Positions 1 to 8,385 of a stretch of 34,327 bases of DNA are shown in pieces. Source of the stretch: a candidate division LCP-89 bacterium (GTDB lineage: Bacteria; Electryoneota; B3-LCP). The position numbers and the translations under genes are program-made. The first letter of the stretch is position 1. Every line of letters begins with the position of its first letter. The stretch covers positions 1-34,327 of the forward strand of contig JALGVT010000034.1 of NCBI GenBank assembly GCA_025774555.1, in the 5' to 3' direction. The notes beneath the pieces were generated by a model. That model was not told the origin of the DNA. It searched no databases and saw nothing but the letters and a program-made list of their open reading frames with translations.

Positions 1-1
1 C

Positions 2-184
2 CTCTTAGGTCAGAAAGTCGCCACCTTAGCGCAAGGCTTACAACCTCCCGGCAGTCACACCTATTTCTGGAATGCGTCTGATTTCTCGTCTGGCGTTTAT
101 TTGTTTCGGTTGGAGGTCTCACCATCGGGTCGGCGCAAGACCGACCCCTACACGGAAACGAAGAGGATTGTGGTTCTCAAGTAG
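2..184 (+). CDS. C-terminal fragment of a T9SS-exported protein (sorting domain only)
   Basis: An open frame enters from the left edge and ends at TAG 182-184, giving about 60 residues. It reads LLGQKVATLAQGL, then HTYFWNASDFSSGVYLFRLE, and ends TETKRIVVLK. This is the usual course of a type A T9SS C-terminal domain: a GQ-V strand, a Gly-rich turn, a W/F-[ND]-A-S strand, SSGVYLFRL and a basic end. The rest of the gene lies outside the window, so its function is unknown. The domain is known to direct export across the outer membrane and is then removed. Between VYLFRLE and TETKR there is an extra stretch (SPSGRRKTDPY) encoded by a perfect 7-bp palindrome; see the separate entry. An overlapping 72-codon frame (72-290) is a shadow. 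Confidence 0.8.
   Translation, partial: LLGQKVATLAQGLQPPGSHTYFWNASDFSSGVYLFRLEVSPSGRRKTDPYTETKRIVVLK
127..151 (+). repeat. Palindrome inserted in frame in a T9SS sorting domain (7-bp stem, 7-nt loop)
   Basis: GGGTCGG (127-133), loop CGCAAGA, CCGACCC (141-147), then CTAC. It encodes about GRRKTDPY in a loop of the sorting domain before the last strand. A second element of the same build (7-bp stem, 7-nt loop, flanking CTAC) lies at 9623-9647 in another sorting domain. The structure is seen directly; that it is an inserted mobile-type repeat is inference. Confidence 0.6.
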
Positions 185-204
185 CTGGTGGCTAGTGGCT
201 GGTA
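184..204 (+). repeat. Heptanucleotide tandem repeat, 3 units (GCTGGTG type)
   Basis: GCTGGTG, GCTAGTG and GCTGGTA follow one another. The first base of the first unit is the last base of the stop codon of the preceding T9SS gene. Similar heptamer tracts occur at 9371-9391, 18491-18515 and 18705-18730, each in or near the 3' end of a T9SS gene. Confidence 0.6.
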
Positions 205-477
205 GCGCGTGGGTGCCATGGACATGGCTTCGCCAAAGCACCTCCGCCCTACGGCTGCGGATTGATCCCCGAAGGGACAAGCAGGAATGACAAAATAGGT
301 ATATTTCAATAGTCTCGTAAATAAAATAATTTAACGTCCATTACCCCCGAAAATGCTTGATAACACAGCGATATATAGGTAGTTTGAGGTCATAAAATAT
401 ACATAAGTTCTTGTGATAAAATGTTTTCAGTTGTAAATTGGCTGTGATCATGCAACCTGTCGTTTCCATTGAACGTA

Positions 478-487
478 TAACCGGTTA
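478..487. promoter_or_regulatory. Perfect 10-bp palindrome TAACCGGTTA, possible operator
   Basis: The palindrome lies about 50 bases upstream of the candidate -24/-12 promoter of the prkA operon. Activators of sigma-54 polymerase bind upstream inverted repeats, but usually longer ones. A chance occurrence is quite possible. Confidence 0.2.
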
Positions 488-534
488 GAAGGGTGCAAAG
501 CAAGCTGAGTAGTGAGCAGGAAGTGATATTCCAC

Positions 535-552
535 AAGGCATACAATTTGCGA
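535..552 (+). promoter_or_regulatory. Candidate sigma-54 (-24/-12) promoter of the prkA operon
   Basis: The sequence AAGGCATACAATTTGCGA has GG (537-538) and GC (549-550) separated by exactly 10 bases, with GGCA and TTGC matching the core of the TGGCACG-N4-TTGC consensus. Mismatches are at the first T and the second C and G. The start site would fall near 562, leaving a leader of about 40 bases with the ribosome site GGAGAGGTG before the ATG at 603. In E. coli the orthologous yeaGH genes belong to the NtrC/sigma-54 regulon, which makes the match plausible. One site found by eye is weak evidence. Confidence 0.4.
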
Positions 553-602
553 TATTTTATATATAGAAATCATCAATCTCGTCAGCGGAGAGGTGAAAAG
601 CG

Positions 603-2684
603 ATGAGTCCTAAGAAAGCAGCAATCATAAATTCCGTGACAACTCTGGATGAGCATTTGAAGAGTGTAATCGCCGGGAAGAGGCGGTTTGAGAATGTTTT
701 CCAGTCTGTTTCACGAATGATCCTCGAAGACACCAGTCAAATAGAGAAGATCACAGTAAACGGCAGACGAACTTATGACTTCAGGGTGTTCAGGCAGGGA
801 TCGAAGCACATCATCGGGATGTTCGATGAGATCAACAGCTTCGTCTCGTTCGTCAAGGACGCTTCGGAGGGCGGGTCATCCAAAGAGATGGCATTCGTAC
901 TGATCGGTGAACCGGGGAACGGTAAAACTTACTTCGTCGATTATCTGAACGGGTTATACCGGACTTTCATCGCACGTCCGGAGAATATGCGTTACACCTT
1001 CAGATTTGTCAATCTGGACAAAATCGGCGGATATGGAAAGATCACTACGATTGAATCGCAGACCTTTGAAGATCCGATGGTGCTCCTGATGAATCTTTCT
1101 GAGCAGAGGGATGAGAATATCAAGTATCTGTCCAAGGGGGGAACCAGCAACAAAAAGATAGAGAACTACTATAAGAACTACCGACCCCTCGGCGCCTGTA
1201 CGGATTACATCTGGAATCAGATACGAGAATACACCGATGGCGATTTAAAGGCAATGATGGAGTTTATCGAGGTGGTTCCTGTTCCCATCAGTGAATCGCG
1301 CGGCACTTTGACCGGCAAGTACGCAGCCAAGGATAAGATCACATCATCAGCGGTCGATCTGATCGGGGATGAATCGATTACCAGGCTGCTGCACATTTCC
1401 GATACCAATAATCCCTACCGGTTCGATCTGAGGAGAGGCGCGCTGGCGAGAATCGCCGGAGGCGGAATCCATTTTGCTGACGAGATATTCAAGAATAAGC
1501 GCGATCTGGTGCAGGTCTATTTAGGCGTGATCCAGAACCGGACTATTGAGATTGAAGGTTTTAAATGGCCCCTCGATACGCTGGTTATCGCCACCAGCAA
1601 TAACTCTGAATTCGCGCGTTTCCTCGAAGAGAAAGAGCAGGCTCCCATCGTTGACCGCTGCCGCTTAACCTATATGGCGCATAATACCGATTACAAATTA
1701 CAGCAGGAACTCACACAGTTCGCTATCGGCAGCCAGCAGAAGACCACGTTCACCAAAGAGGATCTGCATATCGATCCAAACCTGAACTATGCAGTCTCTG
1801 TAGCCATGATTTTGACAAGGATGCCGCCATCAGACAAACTCACACCGGTAGAGATGATGAAGCTTTCCGCTGGTGAAGTCGCGGGCGAGAAGAGCATCAA
1901 GACTTTAGCTGAAGTTATCAACGATCTCAATAACGCTCCGGATATAACCCGTCGTTTTGGACAAAAGGGTCTGGGTCACAGAAACCTTGGCAGATCGTTG
2001 CAGATTCTGCTTGAGAGGTCTGAAACGCAGGAAGGGAAGTGCATGTACGCCGGAGACGTATTCAACGCGACGGAGAGCGTGATTCTGGATTATGTGCAGG
2101 AGCCTAACGACAGGACTAAATATCAGAACGACCTGAAGATCGCCCGGGGATTATATCGCAAGAACGTAATGACGGCGATATTCAACGCTTATATGGACGA
2201 GCCGAAAGCGGTCGAAAAGGACGTGATGAATTATGTCAACATGATCATCGGCATAGACGCGAAGAACCTCGGACCCGATAAGATATGGACATACAAAGAT
2301 CCGCAGACCAACAAGCTGATACCGTTGAAGATAGATGAGACTTTCATCAACAGCGTCGAATCGAGACTGGGGCTGAACAACAACGAGCAGAAGCAGAGCT
2401 ATCGGACGACTATCTCCAAGATATACGGTCAGAAGATCATCAAGGACGCCAATTACAACTTCATGGATAACAATGAACTGGTTAAAGCGGTTACCGACGT
2501 GCGGCTCAAATCCGACGTGGCGGGCGCTGGAAGTCTTGTTGGAGCGCTTTCCAACCGCACCAATGAGGAGAACCAGAAGTTGTATAACCGTATGATTGAT
2601 ACCATGGAGAAAAAGCTGGGTTATTGCAATACTTGCGCTCAAAAAACCATCGAGTACTTTTGCACACAGGACGACGCTAACTAA
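603..2684 (+). CDS. prkA: PrkA-family AAA+ serine protein kinase
   Basis: This 693-residue protein belongs to the PrkA/YeaG family, which combines an AAA+ ATPase fold with a C-terminal kinase-like region and acts in stress, starvation and sporulation responses. The Walker A motif is GEPGNGKT (residues 102-109). A Walker B-like HFADEIF has its acidic pair at about 293-294, and a sensor-like IATSNNSEF follows. The C-terminal part (YRKNVMTAIFNAYMDEPKA, later IWTYKDPQTNKLIPLKIDE) follows the family pattern, and the tail carries CNTC and a further Cys. Length is a little above the roughly 640 residues of E. coli YeaG. The start is supported by GGAGAGGTG upstream. It is first of four co-directional genes, 26 bases ahead of a DUF444 gene. 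Family assignment is firm; substrate is unknown. Confidence 0.92.
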   Translation: MSPKKAAIINSVTTLDEHLKSVIAGKRRFENVFQSVSRMILEDTSQIEKITVNGRRTYDFRVFRQGSKHIIGMFDEINSFVSFVKDASEGGSSKEMAFVLIGEPGNGKTYFVDYLNGLYRTFIARPENMRYTFRFVNLDKIGGYGKITTIESQTFEDPMVLLMNLSEQRDENIKYLSKGGTSNKKIENYYKNYRPLGACTDYIWNQIREYTDGDLKAMMEFIEVVPVPISESRGTLTGKYAAKDKITSSAVDLIGDESITRLLHISDTNNPYRFDLRRGALARIAGGGIHFADEIFKNKRDLVQVYLGVIQNRTIEIEGFKWPLDTLVIATSNNSEFARFLEEKEQAPIVDRCRLTYMAHNTDYKLQQELTQFAIGSQQKTTFTKEDLHIDPNLNYAVSVAMILTRMPPSDKLTPVEMMKLSAGEVAGEKSIKTLAEVINDLNNAPDITRRFGQKGLGHRNLGRSLQILLERSETQEGKCMYAGDVFNATESVILDYVQEPNDRTKYQNDLKIARGLYRKNVMTAIFNAYMDEPKAVEKDVMNYVNMIIGIDAKNLGPDKIWTYKDPQTNKLIPLKIDETFINSVESRLGLNNNEQKQSYRTTISKIYGQKIIKDANYNFMDNNELVKAVTDVRLKSDVAGAGSLVGALSNRTNEENQKLYNRMIDTMEKKLGYCNTCAQKTIEYFCTQDDAN

Positions 2685-2710
2685 TCCCTGAATGAAGATT
2701 TGCTGAAATA

Positions 2711-4081
2711 ATGCCAGAAAGAAAGATCGACATAAGCGCGTTTTTGGAAAAACATGGAATCGATCCTGAGCAGGAGGAGCTGGTCCGCAGGGAACTCGAG
2801 GCTGGAGGTGAACATCACCTGGTTCAAATGCCACCCGGGAAGCCGATTGATGCGCCGGGTATTTATGACTTCTCCGATCTGCAAATCCTTCAGGGGATAG
2901 CTCCACCAAAGGTTTCAGAGGTCACCGCATTGCAGACCCTGGAAGACCTTCTGGAGAGAGATGAACAACGAGAGAAAGACGGTTTCCAGAAGAGAATCAG
3001 GATTGGGCGGATTGTCAAGCCGATCAGCGGGCATAAAGATCAGGTTGTCGTCGTGCCTACGACCACCGAACCCAAATTTTATCACGATACTTCTACTACG
3101 GAGGAAGAAGAGGCTACGGGCGGTTCGGGTGAGGGCGAAGAGGGCGAGGTCATCGGTGAACAGGCTGTGGATCCGCGTGAAGGTGAAGATGGTGAAGGCG
3201 CAGGACAGGGGCAGGGCGCGGAACATGACGTGCTTTCCGATGCCTTCGATCTCGGCAAAATCCTGACGGAGAAATTCTCCCTTCCCAATCTCAAAATGAA
3301 GGGTAAGAAACGAGCCTTCACGAAGTACATTTACGATCTCACCGACAGAAACCGCGGCTTTGGGCAGATACTGGATAAAAAAGAGACGATCAGACGCATC
3401 ATTCAGACCAACATACTGTTGGGGAACGTTACCGAAGAGGCAAGTGTCGATCCCGAAGAGCTTCTGATCAACCCCAAAGACCGCATCTACCGGGTGCTTT
3501 CTAAAGAGAAAGATTACGAAACCCAGGCGGTAGTATTTTTCCTGCGTGATTATTCCGGTTCGATGGCGGGCAAGCCTACGGAGATCGTTGCCACCCAGCA
3601 CCTGTTTATCTATAGCTGGCTGGCGTATCAATACGAGAACAAGGTGGAAACCCGGTTTATTCTGCACGATACTGAAGCGAAGGAAGCGCCTGATTTCTAC
3701 ACCTATCACAATTCCCAGATCGCCGGCGGCACTAATGTACATCCTGCGTACGAACTGGTCAACAAGATAGTCGAAGAGGAGCAGCTCGCCAGAGATTACA
3801 ATGTCTATGTATTCCACGGTACGGACGGCGACGACTGGGATTCTGTGGGAGAAGAAGCGGTCAAGGAGATCAGAAGAATCCTGACTTACTGCAGCCGGAT
3901 GGGTATCACCATTGCCAGAAATTCCTGGGGAAGTTCGGGTGAAACTACTGTCGAGAAATATATTGAGAGTTCAGGGATTTTAAAAGAGAAACCGGATCTG
4001 ATAAAGATGGATATGATGGTGGCGGCAGATTCAACCGAAGAGCGGATCATTGAGGGGATTAAAAAGCTGATTGAAGAGTGA
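2711..4081 (+). CDS. DUF444 family protein (YeaH/YhbH-like, VWA domain)
   Basis: The protein has 456 residues. The N-terminal 110 residues are poorly conserved. A Glu/Gly-rich, probably disordered linker covers about 132-170. The C-terminal half matches YeaH/YhbH: KYIYDLTDRNRGFG, then a VWA-type domain with the metal-site motif DYSGSM (Asp about 280), GGTNVHPAYE (about 339) and HGTDGDDWDS (about 370). The family is known as the constant partner of PrkA, and E. coli YeaH is encoded with YeaG; its biochemistry is not settled. No strong ribosome site precedes the ATG. The context, PrkA before and SpoVR after, fully supports the assignment. The linker is the only odd part. Confidence 0.9.
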   Translation: MPERKIDISAFLEKHGIDPEQEELVRRELEAGGEHHLVQMPPGKPIDAPGIYDFSDLQILQGIAPPKVSEVTALQTLEDLLERDEQREKDGFQKRIRIGRIVKPISGHKDQVVVVPTTTEPKFYHDTSTTEEEEATGGSGEGEEGEVIGEQAVDPREGEDGEGAGQGQGAEHDVLSDAFDLGKILTEKFSLPNLKMKGKKRAFTKYIYDLTDRNRGFGQILDKKETIRRIIQTNILLGNVTEEASVDPEELLINPKDRIYRVLSKEKDYETQAVVFFLRDYSGSMAGKPTEIVATQHLFIYSWLAYQYENKVETRFILHDTEAKEAPDFYTYHNSQIAGGTNVHPAYELVNKIVEEEQLARDYNVYVFHGTDGDDWDSVGEEAVKEIRRILTYCSRMGITIARNSWGSSGETTVEKYIESSGILKEKPDLIKMDMMVAADSTEERIIEGIKKLIEE

Positions 4082-4134
4082 TTCGATTTTCCGAAAACGG
4101 ATCATAAGGATTCAGACTTACTTTAGTCATTTAT

Positions 4135-5745
4135 ATGGAATTAATCGACCAACATACCAAGGGGATTATGGAAGAGTGCAAAGTGCGGGCTCGCGACGCC
4201 GGGCTGCGCTTTGACGATGAATCCCTCGAATATATAGTCACCAACCGCGATCTACTGGAGTTATCTCCCAAGGGGATGATCCCGACTCTGTACGATTACT
4301 GGGTAAATGACGTTGAAGTCATCAAGGGCAAAGAGCGATATAAGCTATACCCCAATAATCCCTATGAAACCGTTATTAATTCCCGTCCCGCCATATCATT
4401 CTATAACGATAACAACCCGGACTGGCTGAATATCATGATATTCTACCACGTCCTGGCACATATAGATTTTTTCCAGAATAATACCCTTTTCCTGAATACT
4501 TGGAAGGATGATTTTGTCGGTGAAGCGCTGGCTGATAAACGGTATATCGAACAGCTTCGCAGTGAGCATGGCAGGTGGGTGGATTATGTTGTCGAATTCA
4601 GTCGGGGGATTGATAATTTAGCGGGCTATTTCGACAGGCTGCCGCTGCGCGGGTCCATCGAGGATATGCAGCCGCCGTCGAAGGTTGATTTCTATTTTGA
4701 CGTATTCCTCCAGAGCATGGAAAAGTTGCCGGATCATGAAATATTTAAGGAGATCGAACGATATAACAAGCTGATTACCCGCAATAAAGCTGTTGCTGAA
4801 AGCGCCTTTTTTGCTGATGTAAGAAAGAAATACCCCGAATTTTCAGCTCTGTACAAGAAGCATACTGCGAAAAATGGTGAGAATGTTCTTGACCTGATGG
4901 AATTCGTACGCGATAATTCAACGTTCTTGAAGAAGGAGAACAATGAGTGGATGAAATCCGTGATGAATATTGTCAGGGGCACGTCACTCTATTTCAGCCC
5001 GCAGATTCGGACCAAGATAACTAATGAAGGTTGGGCATCATACTGGCACGACGAGCTGTTCAGAGCTGATGATCGGATTAAAGGTCATGAGGTCGATTAC
5101 GCCCGCACGAACGCTTTTGTTACTTCAGTCAGCCGGGTAGGTTTGAATCCTTATGCTATCGGATTACGGTTGATTCAGTATGTTGAAGAATTAGTTGACA
5201 AGGGGAAGTCCGCTTTCGGTTTCCAGCAGTTAAGTAAGATTGAAATCAGGGAGGACTTCGATAAGAGAACCGGTAAGGGACGCGATGCTATTTTCCAACT
5301 CAGAGAGAAATTTTCGGATTTTACGTTGATCAATACCTATGTTACTCAGGATTTCGTCAACGAGCATGATCTGTTCGTGGTCGGTCAGCGTTTCAATCCG
5401 CAGAGGGGAACGGTGGAGTATTATATTAAAAGCCGGAAGAGCGAGGATTATAAAAAAATGCTGATTGAGCAGCTCTATCACCCGCCTGAAATCAGTGTCA
5501 TCGAAGATAAGACTAACGATTCTAATCTGTATCTATCACATCAGTTTGAAGGTAAAGAACTGATGAAGGCATACATTCCGGAGACCATGACCGGTATCGA
5601 ATATCTATGGGGCGGTCAGGTTCAGTTGGAGACGACTGAGATCGTTAAAACCGACGCCGAATCTGAAGACGAAGAGCTGGAATACGAACATCGACGGGTA
5701 TTATTCACTATAAAAGATCGTAAGATCAGCAAAACAGATTTATAA
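4135..5745 (+). CDS. SpoVR family protein (YcgB-like)
   Basis: This 536-residue protein is close in length to E. coli YcgB (about 510). Conserved SpoVR features are visible: YHVLAHIDFFQNN near residues 103-115, corresponding to the HVYGHCDFFKNN motif of the family, and NEGWASYWHDELF near 298-310, the NEGW(A/C)-x-x-WH signature. SpoVR was named for a Bacillus spore-cortex defect, but the family is widespread in non-sporulating bacteria, usually beside prkA and yeaH, and its molecular function is unknown. The ATG has no obvious ribosome site and follows DUF444 by 53 bases. The next gene starts 4 bases after the TAA, indicating translational coupling. Confidence 0.92.
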   Translation: MELIDQHTKGIMEECKVRARDAGLRFDDESLEYIVTNRDLLELSPKGMIPTLYDYWVNDVEVIKGKERYKLYPNNPYETVINSRPAISFYNDNNPDWLNIMIFYHVLAHIDFFQNNTLFLNTWKDDFVGEALADKRYIEQLRSEHGRWVDYVVEFSRGIDNLAGYFDRLPLRGSIEDMQPPSKVDFYFDVFLQSMEKLPDHEIFKEIERYNKLITRNKAVAESAFFADVRKKYPEFSALYKKHTAKNGENVLDLMEFVRDNSTFLKKENNEWMKSVMNIVRGTSLYFSPQIRTKITNEGWASYWHDELFRADDRIKGHEVDYARTNAFVTSVSRVGLNPYAIGLRLIQYVEELVDKGKSAFGFQQLSKIEIREDFDKRTGKGRDAIFQLREKFSDFTLINTYVTQDFVNEHDLFVVGQRFNPQRGTVEYYIKSRKSEDYKKMLIEQLYHPPEISVIEDKTNDSNLYLSHQFEGKELMKAYIPETMTGIEYLWGGQVQLETTEIVKTDAESEDEELEYEHRRVLFTIKDRKISKTDL

Positions 5746-5749
5746 TATC

Positions 5750-8074
5750 ATGGCACGCAAGAAGAAGCAGAAACCGGAGCAGGAGGATTTCAGAAAGTTG
5801 ACTGAAAAGGGTCAGCGGCTCGAATCCTTGTATAATTTAAGCAAGTATATCCGCGACAAGGAGCGGCGGCTGCCGATGACATTCAACGACTTCCTGCATT
5901 TACTTGCAGAAAGTCCTGAACATGCGCTGCGGGACGTCTTCCAGTTATTCCATGATACGATCCACCACTATGTGCCGGAAGGAAAGGATGATTTCGCCGT
6001 AACTGAAGATTCCGTCGGGTTTGTTAATTATGATTTTACGCGCCTCTTCGTCGATGACTGCGACGATCCATTTTTTGCTGACCGGCTATTCACCAATCGA
6101 TTTATGAAGCTGATAGGTGGTTTCAGGAAGGGCACACAGAAGAACAACATCTACCTTTTTGAAGGACCTCCCGGCAGTGGAAAGAGCATCTTTCTAAATA
6201 ATCTACTGCAGAAGCTCGAGGATTATGCCAAGACGGCCAAAGGCGCCACTTACAAGGTGTACTGGTGTCTGGATATTGAAGCGCTCGGCGGATTCCAGAG
6301 GATTAGTCACCGGAATCCCGCAGCAGCAGAGGAGATTGTGGAACTCTCCAGAGCTGACAAGATATCTCCCGAAACGAATATGGTGCGCTATCCGGAAAAA
6401 GTACTCGAGTTTTCCTGTCCGAACCACGATCATCCCATCCTGATGATTCCGAAAAACTACCGCAAACAGTTTTTGTATGAATTGATACCTGACCGCGATT
6501 TTATCGAGAGATTATTCCATGAAAAACAGTTCGAGTGGGTTTTAAAGGATGTCCCCTGTAATATCTGTCATTCAATATTCAAAGTGTTACTGGACATTAC
6601 GCAGGAACCGTTGGAAGTTTTTAAAATGATCCGGGCGCGGAGGAATTTCTTCAGCCGGCAGCTCGGCGAATGCGTCAGCGTATTCAATCCCGGCGACCAG
6701 ACGTTAAAGCGGTCAATCACCAACCCGACGCTGCAGAACCTTATCAATGAACTGTTCCAGACAGATGACGTCCGCTTCAAGTTCTCATATCTTGCCAAGA
6801 CTAACAATGGCGTATTAGCGCTGATGGATATCAAGGAACATAATATCGAGAGGCTTCGGAATCTGCACGGTATCATCAGTGATGGAGTGCATAAGGTCGA
6901 TCTGGCTGAAGAGTATATTAACACGCTTTTCTTCGGCACCATCAATCCCTCAGATCACAGCCATTTTCAGGACATTCCTTCTTTTCAGGACAGGATAATC
7001 AGTGTCAACATTCCTTATGTTCTGGATTATAACACTGAAATGGCTATCTACAAGAATAAATATGGCAAGAGTATTGAAAATATGTTTCTGCCACGTGTCC
7101 TCGAAAATTTTGCCAAGATTATCATTGCGACACGTATGGATCGTGAATCTCCCGCCATTATAAACTGGATCAAATCGGCTGACAAATACAGCAAGTATCT
7201 GGATAAAGATATGCTGCTGCTGAAAATGGAGATTTACACTGGAAGTATTCCTACGTGGTTGACAGAAGAGGACGTCAAGAACTTCGACAGAACGACGAGG
7301 AAAGCAATTCTGGACGCTTCGCATAATGAGGGGAATAAGGGTTTTTCCGGCAGGTTGTCTCTTATTATTTTCAATGAACTTATCTCTCAGTACTCCGAGA
7401 GCGATCAGATGATTACAATGGATATGCTGGATAAATTCTTCGCCGAGAAAAACGGATCGTTCACCGATGAGATACCCGAAGGGTTCATAGAATCTCTGCA
7501 GGATATGTACGATTATAATGTATTGCAGGAAGTAAAAGAGGCTATATATTATTACAACGACAAACAGCTTTGCCGGGACATTCAGAATTATCTCTTTGCA
7601 ATTAATTTCGAACCCGGGGTAACCCGAAAATGCGATTACACCGGCGATGACATAGAAATTACTGAAGATTATTTCAAGAACTTTGAAGCTCTGTGTCTGG
7701 GCACTACCAGCAGCGCCGGGGAGAGGGAAACGTTCAGGAGGGACGCTCAGAGTGAGTATATAACCAATACGCTTTTTCAGGAGATGCAGCAGGAGGGGAA
7801 AAAGATTACTGAAACGGAGCAGTATGCGAGCCTGTTTGAAAAATATACGAGGAGTCTGAAAGAGAACGCTTTAGCGCCATATTCTGACAACGAAAACTTC
7901 CGGCGGGCAATTCAGGATTACGGGAGCAGCAGTTTTGATGCTTACGATGGGAGATTGAAGCGAGATATAAAACGGTTGATTAAGAACCTGATGAAGAAGT
8001 TCAAATACAGCGAGGTGGGCGCGAAGCAGATCAGCCTGTATGTTCTTGATAAGGAGCTGTTTAAGAAGTATTAA
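5750..8074 (+). CDS. Second PrkA-like AAA+ ATPase/kinase, divergent, with Cys/His cluster
   Basis: This 774-residue protein begins four bases after the spoVR-like stop. It has a Walker A motif GPPGSGKS near residue 139. The central region NNGVLALMDIKEHNIERLRN and the following sensor-like LFFGTINPSDHSHFQDI correspond in order to the matching region of PrkA proteins. It is therefore a PrkA homologue, but resembles the first gene only weakly. Between Walker A and the conserved centre is a possible zinc site: C223-P-N-H226-D-H228 and, 42 residues on, C270-N-I-C273-H. The long C-terminal part is acidic and helical with no recognised motif. Whether it retains kinase activity cannot be seen. It may be a partner or regulator of the first PrkA; that is inference. 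Confidence 0.8.
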   Translation: MARKKKQKPEQEDFRKLTEKGQRLESLYNLSKYIRDKERRLPMTFNDFLHLLAESPEHALRDVFQLFHDTIHHYVPEGKDDFAVTEDSVGFVNYDFTRLFVDDCDDPFFADRLFTNRFMKLIGGFRKGTQKNNIYLFEGPPGSGKSIFLNNLLQKLEDYAKTAKGATYKVYWCLDIEALGGFQRISHRNPAAAEEIVELSRADKISPETNMVRYPEKVLEFSCPNHDHPILMIPKNYRKQFLYELIPDRDFIERLFHEKQFEWVLKDVPCNICHSIFKVLLDITQEPLEVFKMIRARRNFFSRQLGECVSVFNPGDQTLKRSITNPTLQNLINELFQTDDVRFKFSYLAKTNNGVLALMDIKEHNIERLRNLHGIISDGVHKVDLAEEYINTLFFGTINPSDHSHFQDIPSFQDRIISVNIPYVLDYNTEMAIYKNKYGKSIENMFLPRVLENFAKIIIATRMDRESPAIINWIKSADKYSKYLDKDMLLLKMEIYTGSIPTWLTEEDVKNFDRTTRKAILDASHNEGNKGFSGRLSLIIFNELISQYSESDQMITMDMLDKFFAEKNGSFTDEIPEGFIESLQDMYDYNVLQEVKEAIYYYNDKQLCRDIQNYLFAINFEPGVTRKCDYTGDDIEITEDYFKNFEALCLGTTSSAGERETFRRDAQSEYITNTLFQEMQQEGKKITETEQYASLFEKYTRSLKENALAPYSDNENFRRAIQDYGSSSFDAYDGRLKRDIKRLIKNLMKKFKYSEVGAKQISLYVLDKELFKKY

Positions 8075-8107
8075 ACGAATCACTTTAAATATTATCTAAG
8101 AGATACG

Positions 8108-8243
8108 AAGGGGCTGACTCAAAAGTGTCACTCTGAGCAAAGCGAAGAGTCTCGAAAGAATCATAATGTTAAGATAAACAAGAGATTCTTTGCTACGCCT
8201 TCGGCTTGCTCAGAATGACATTGATCTTTTTGGGACAGCCCCT
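8108..8243. repeat. Foldback (MITE-like) repeat, copy R1
   Basis: The outer ends AGGGGCTGACTCAAAAG and CTTTTTGGGACAGCCCCT are imperfect inverted repeats. Inside lies a second, longer inverted pair: about 8126-8162 (TGTCACTCTGAGCAAAGC and on) against about 8183-8221 (ending GCTCAGAATGACA). Almost the whole 136-bp element can fold on itself. It shares its termini with copies at 22960, 31518 and 33833. It carries no coding sequence and may serve as a terminator between the prkA operon and lipA. Confidence 0.7.
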
Positions 8244-8253
8244 TTTTCACCTG

Positions 8254-8300
8254 GGTGGATAAGGGGATTTGAACCCCCGGCCTCCTGAGCCACAGTCAGG
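8254..8300 (-). pseudogene. Truncated tRNA-His (GTG), 3' portion only
   Basis: On the minus strand this reads as an anticodon arm CCTGA-CTGTGGC-TCAGG with anticodon GTG, a short variable region, a T arm GGGGG-TTCAAAT-CCCCT, and the acceptor 3' strand TATCCAC followed by C, the discriminator typical of tRNA-His. The D arm and the 5' acceptor strand (expected near GTGGATA) are absent in the 85 bases upstream. Such 3' halves are commonly left by integrase-mediated insertion into tRNA genes. No intact copy and no integrase are in the window. Confidence 0.65.
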
Positions 8301-8385
8301 GAAGGAATTTCTTCAGTGAATCACTTGATTTGACACGCTGAATTTCGTATAATGTAATCGAACATTTGATAGAGCATTTCCTATT

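Larger units (their letters stand above)
205..602. other. Intergenic region before the prkA operon
   Basis: No gene is supported in these roughly 400 bases. The left part looks like degraded repeat DNA: a short palindrome GCCATGGACATGGC at 215-228 and fragments such as CCCTACGG and AGCAGGAATGACAAA that recall other repeats in the window. From about 300 to 600 the sequence is AT-rich and most likely holds the promoter region of the following operon, with the palindrome at 478-487 and the sigma-54-like site at 535-552. Confidence 0.5.

Noticed and set aside
72..290. 72-codon plus-strand frame at the left edge
   Set aside because: It overlaps the true T9SS sorting-domain frame (2-184) in another phase and contains only translated repeat DNA.
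2151..2909. 252-codon minus-strand frame
   Set aside because: It lies antisense to prkA and the DUF444 gene, whose plus-strand products are clear family members; it is a shadow. The same holds for the 300-codon frame at 2915-3817.
8108..8243. Insertion sequence with transposase, or CRISPR array
   Set aside because: The repeats carry no open frame and are not regularly spaced direct repeats with spacers; only terminal and internal inverted repeats are present.
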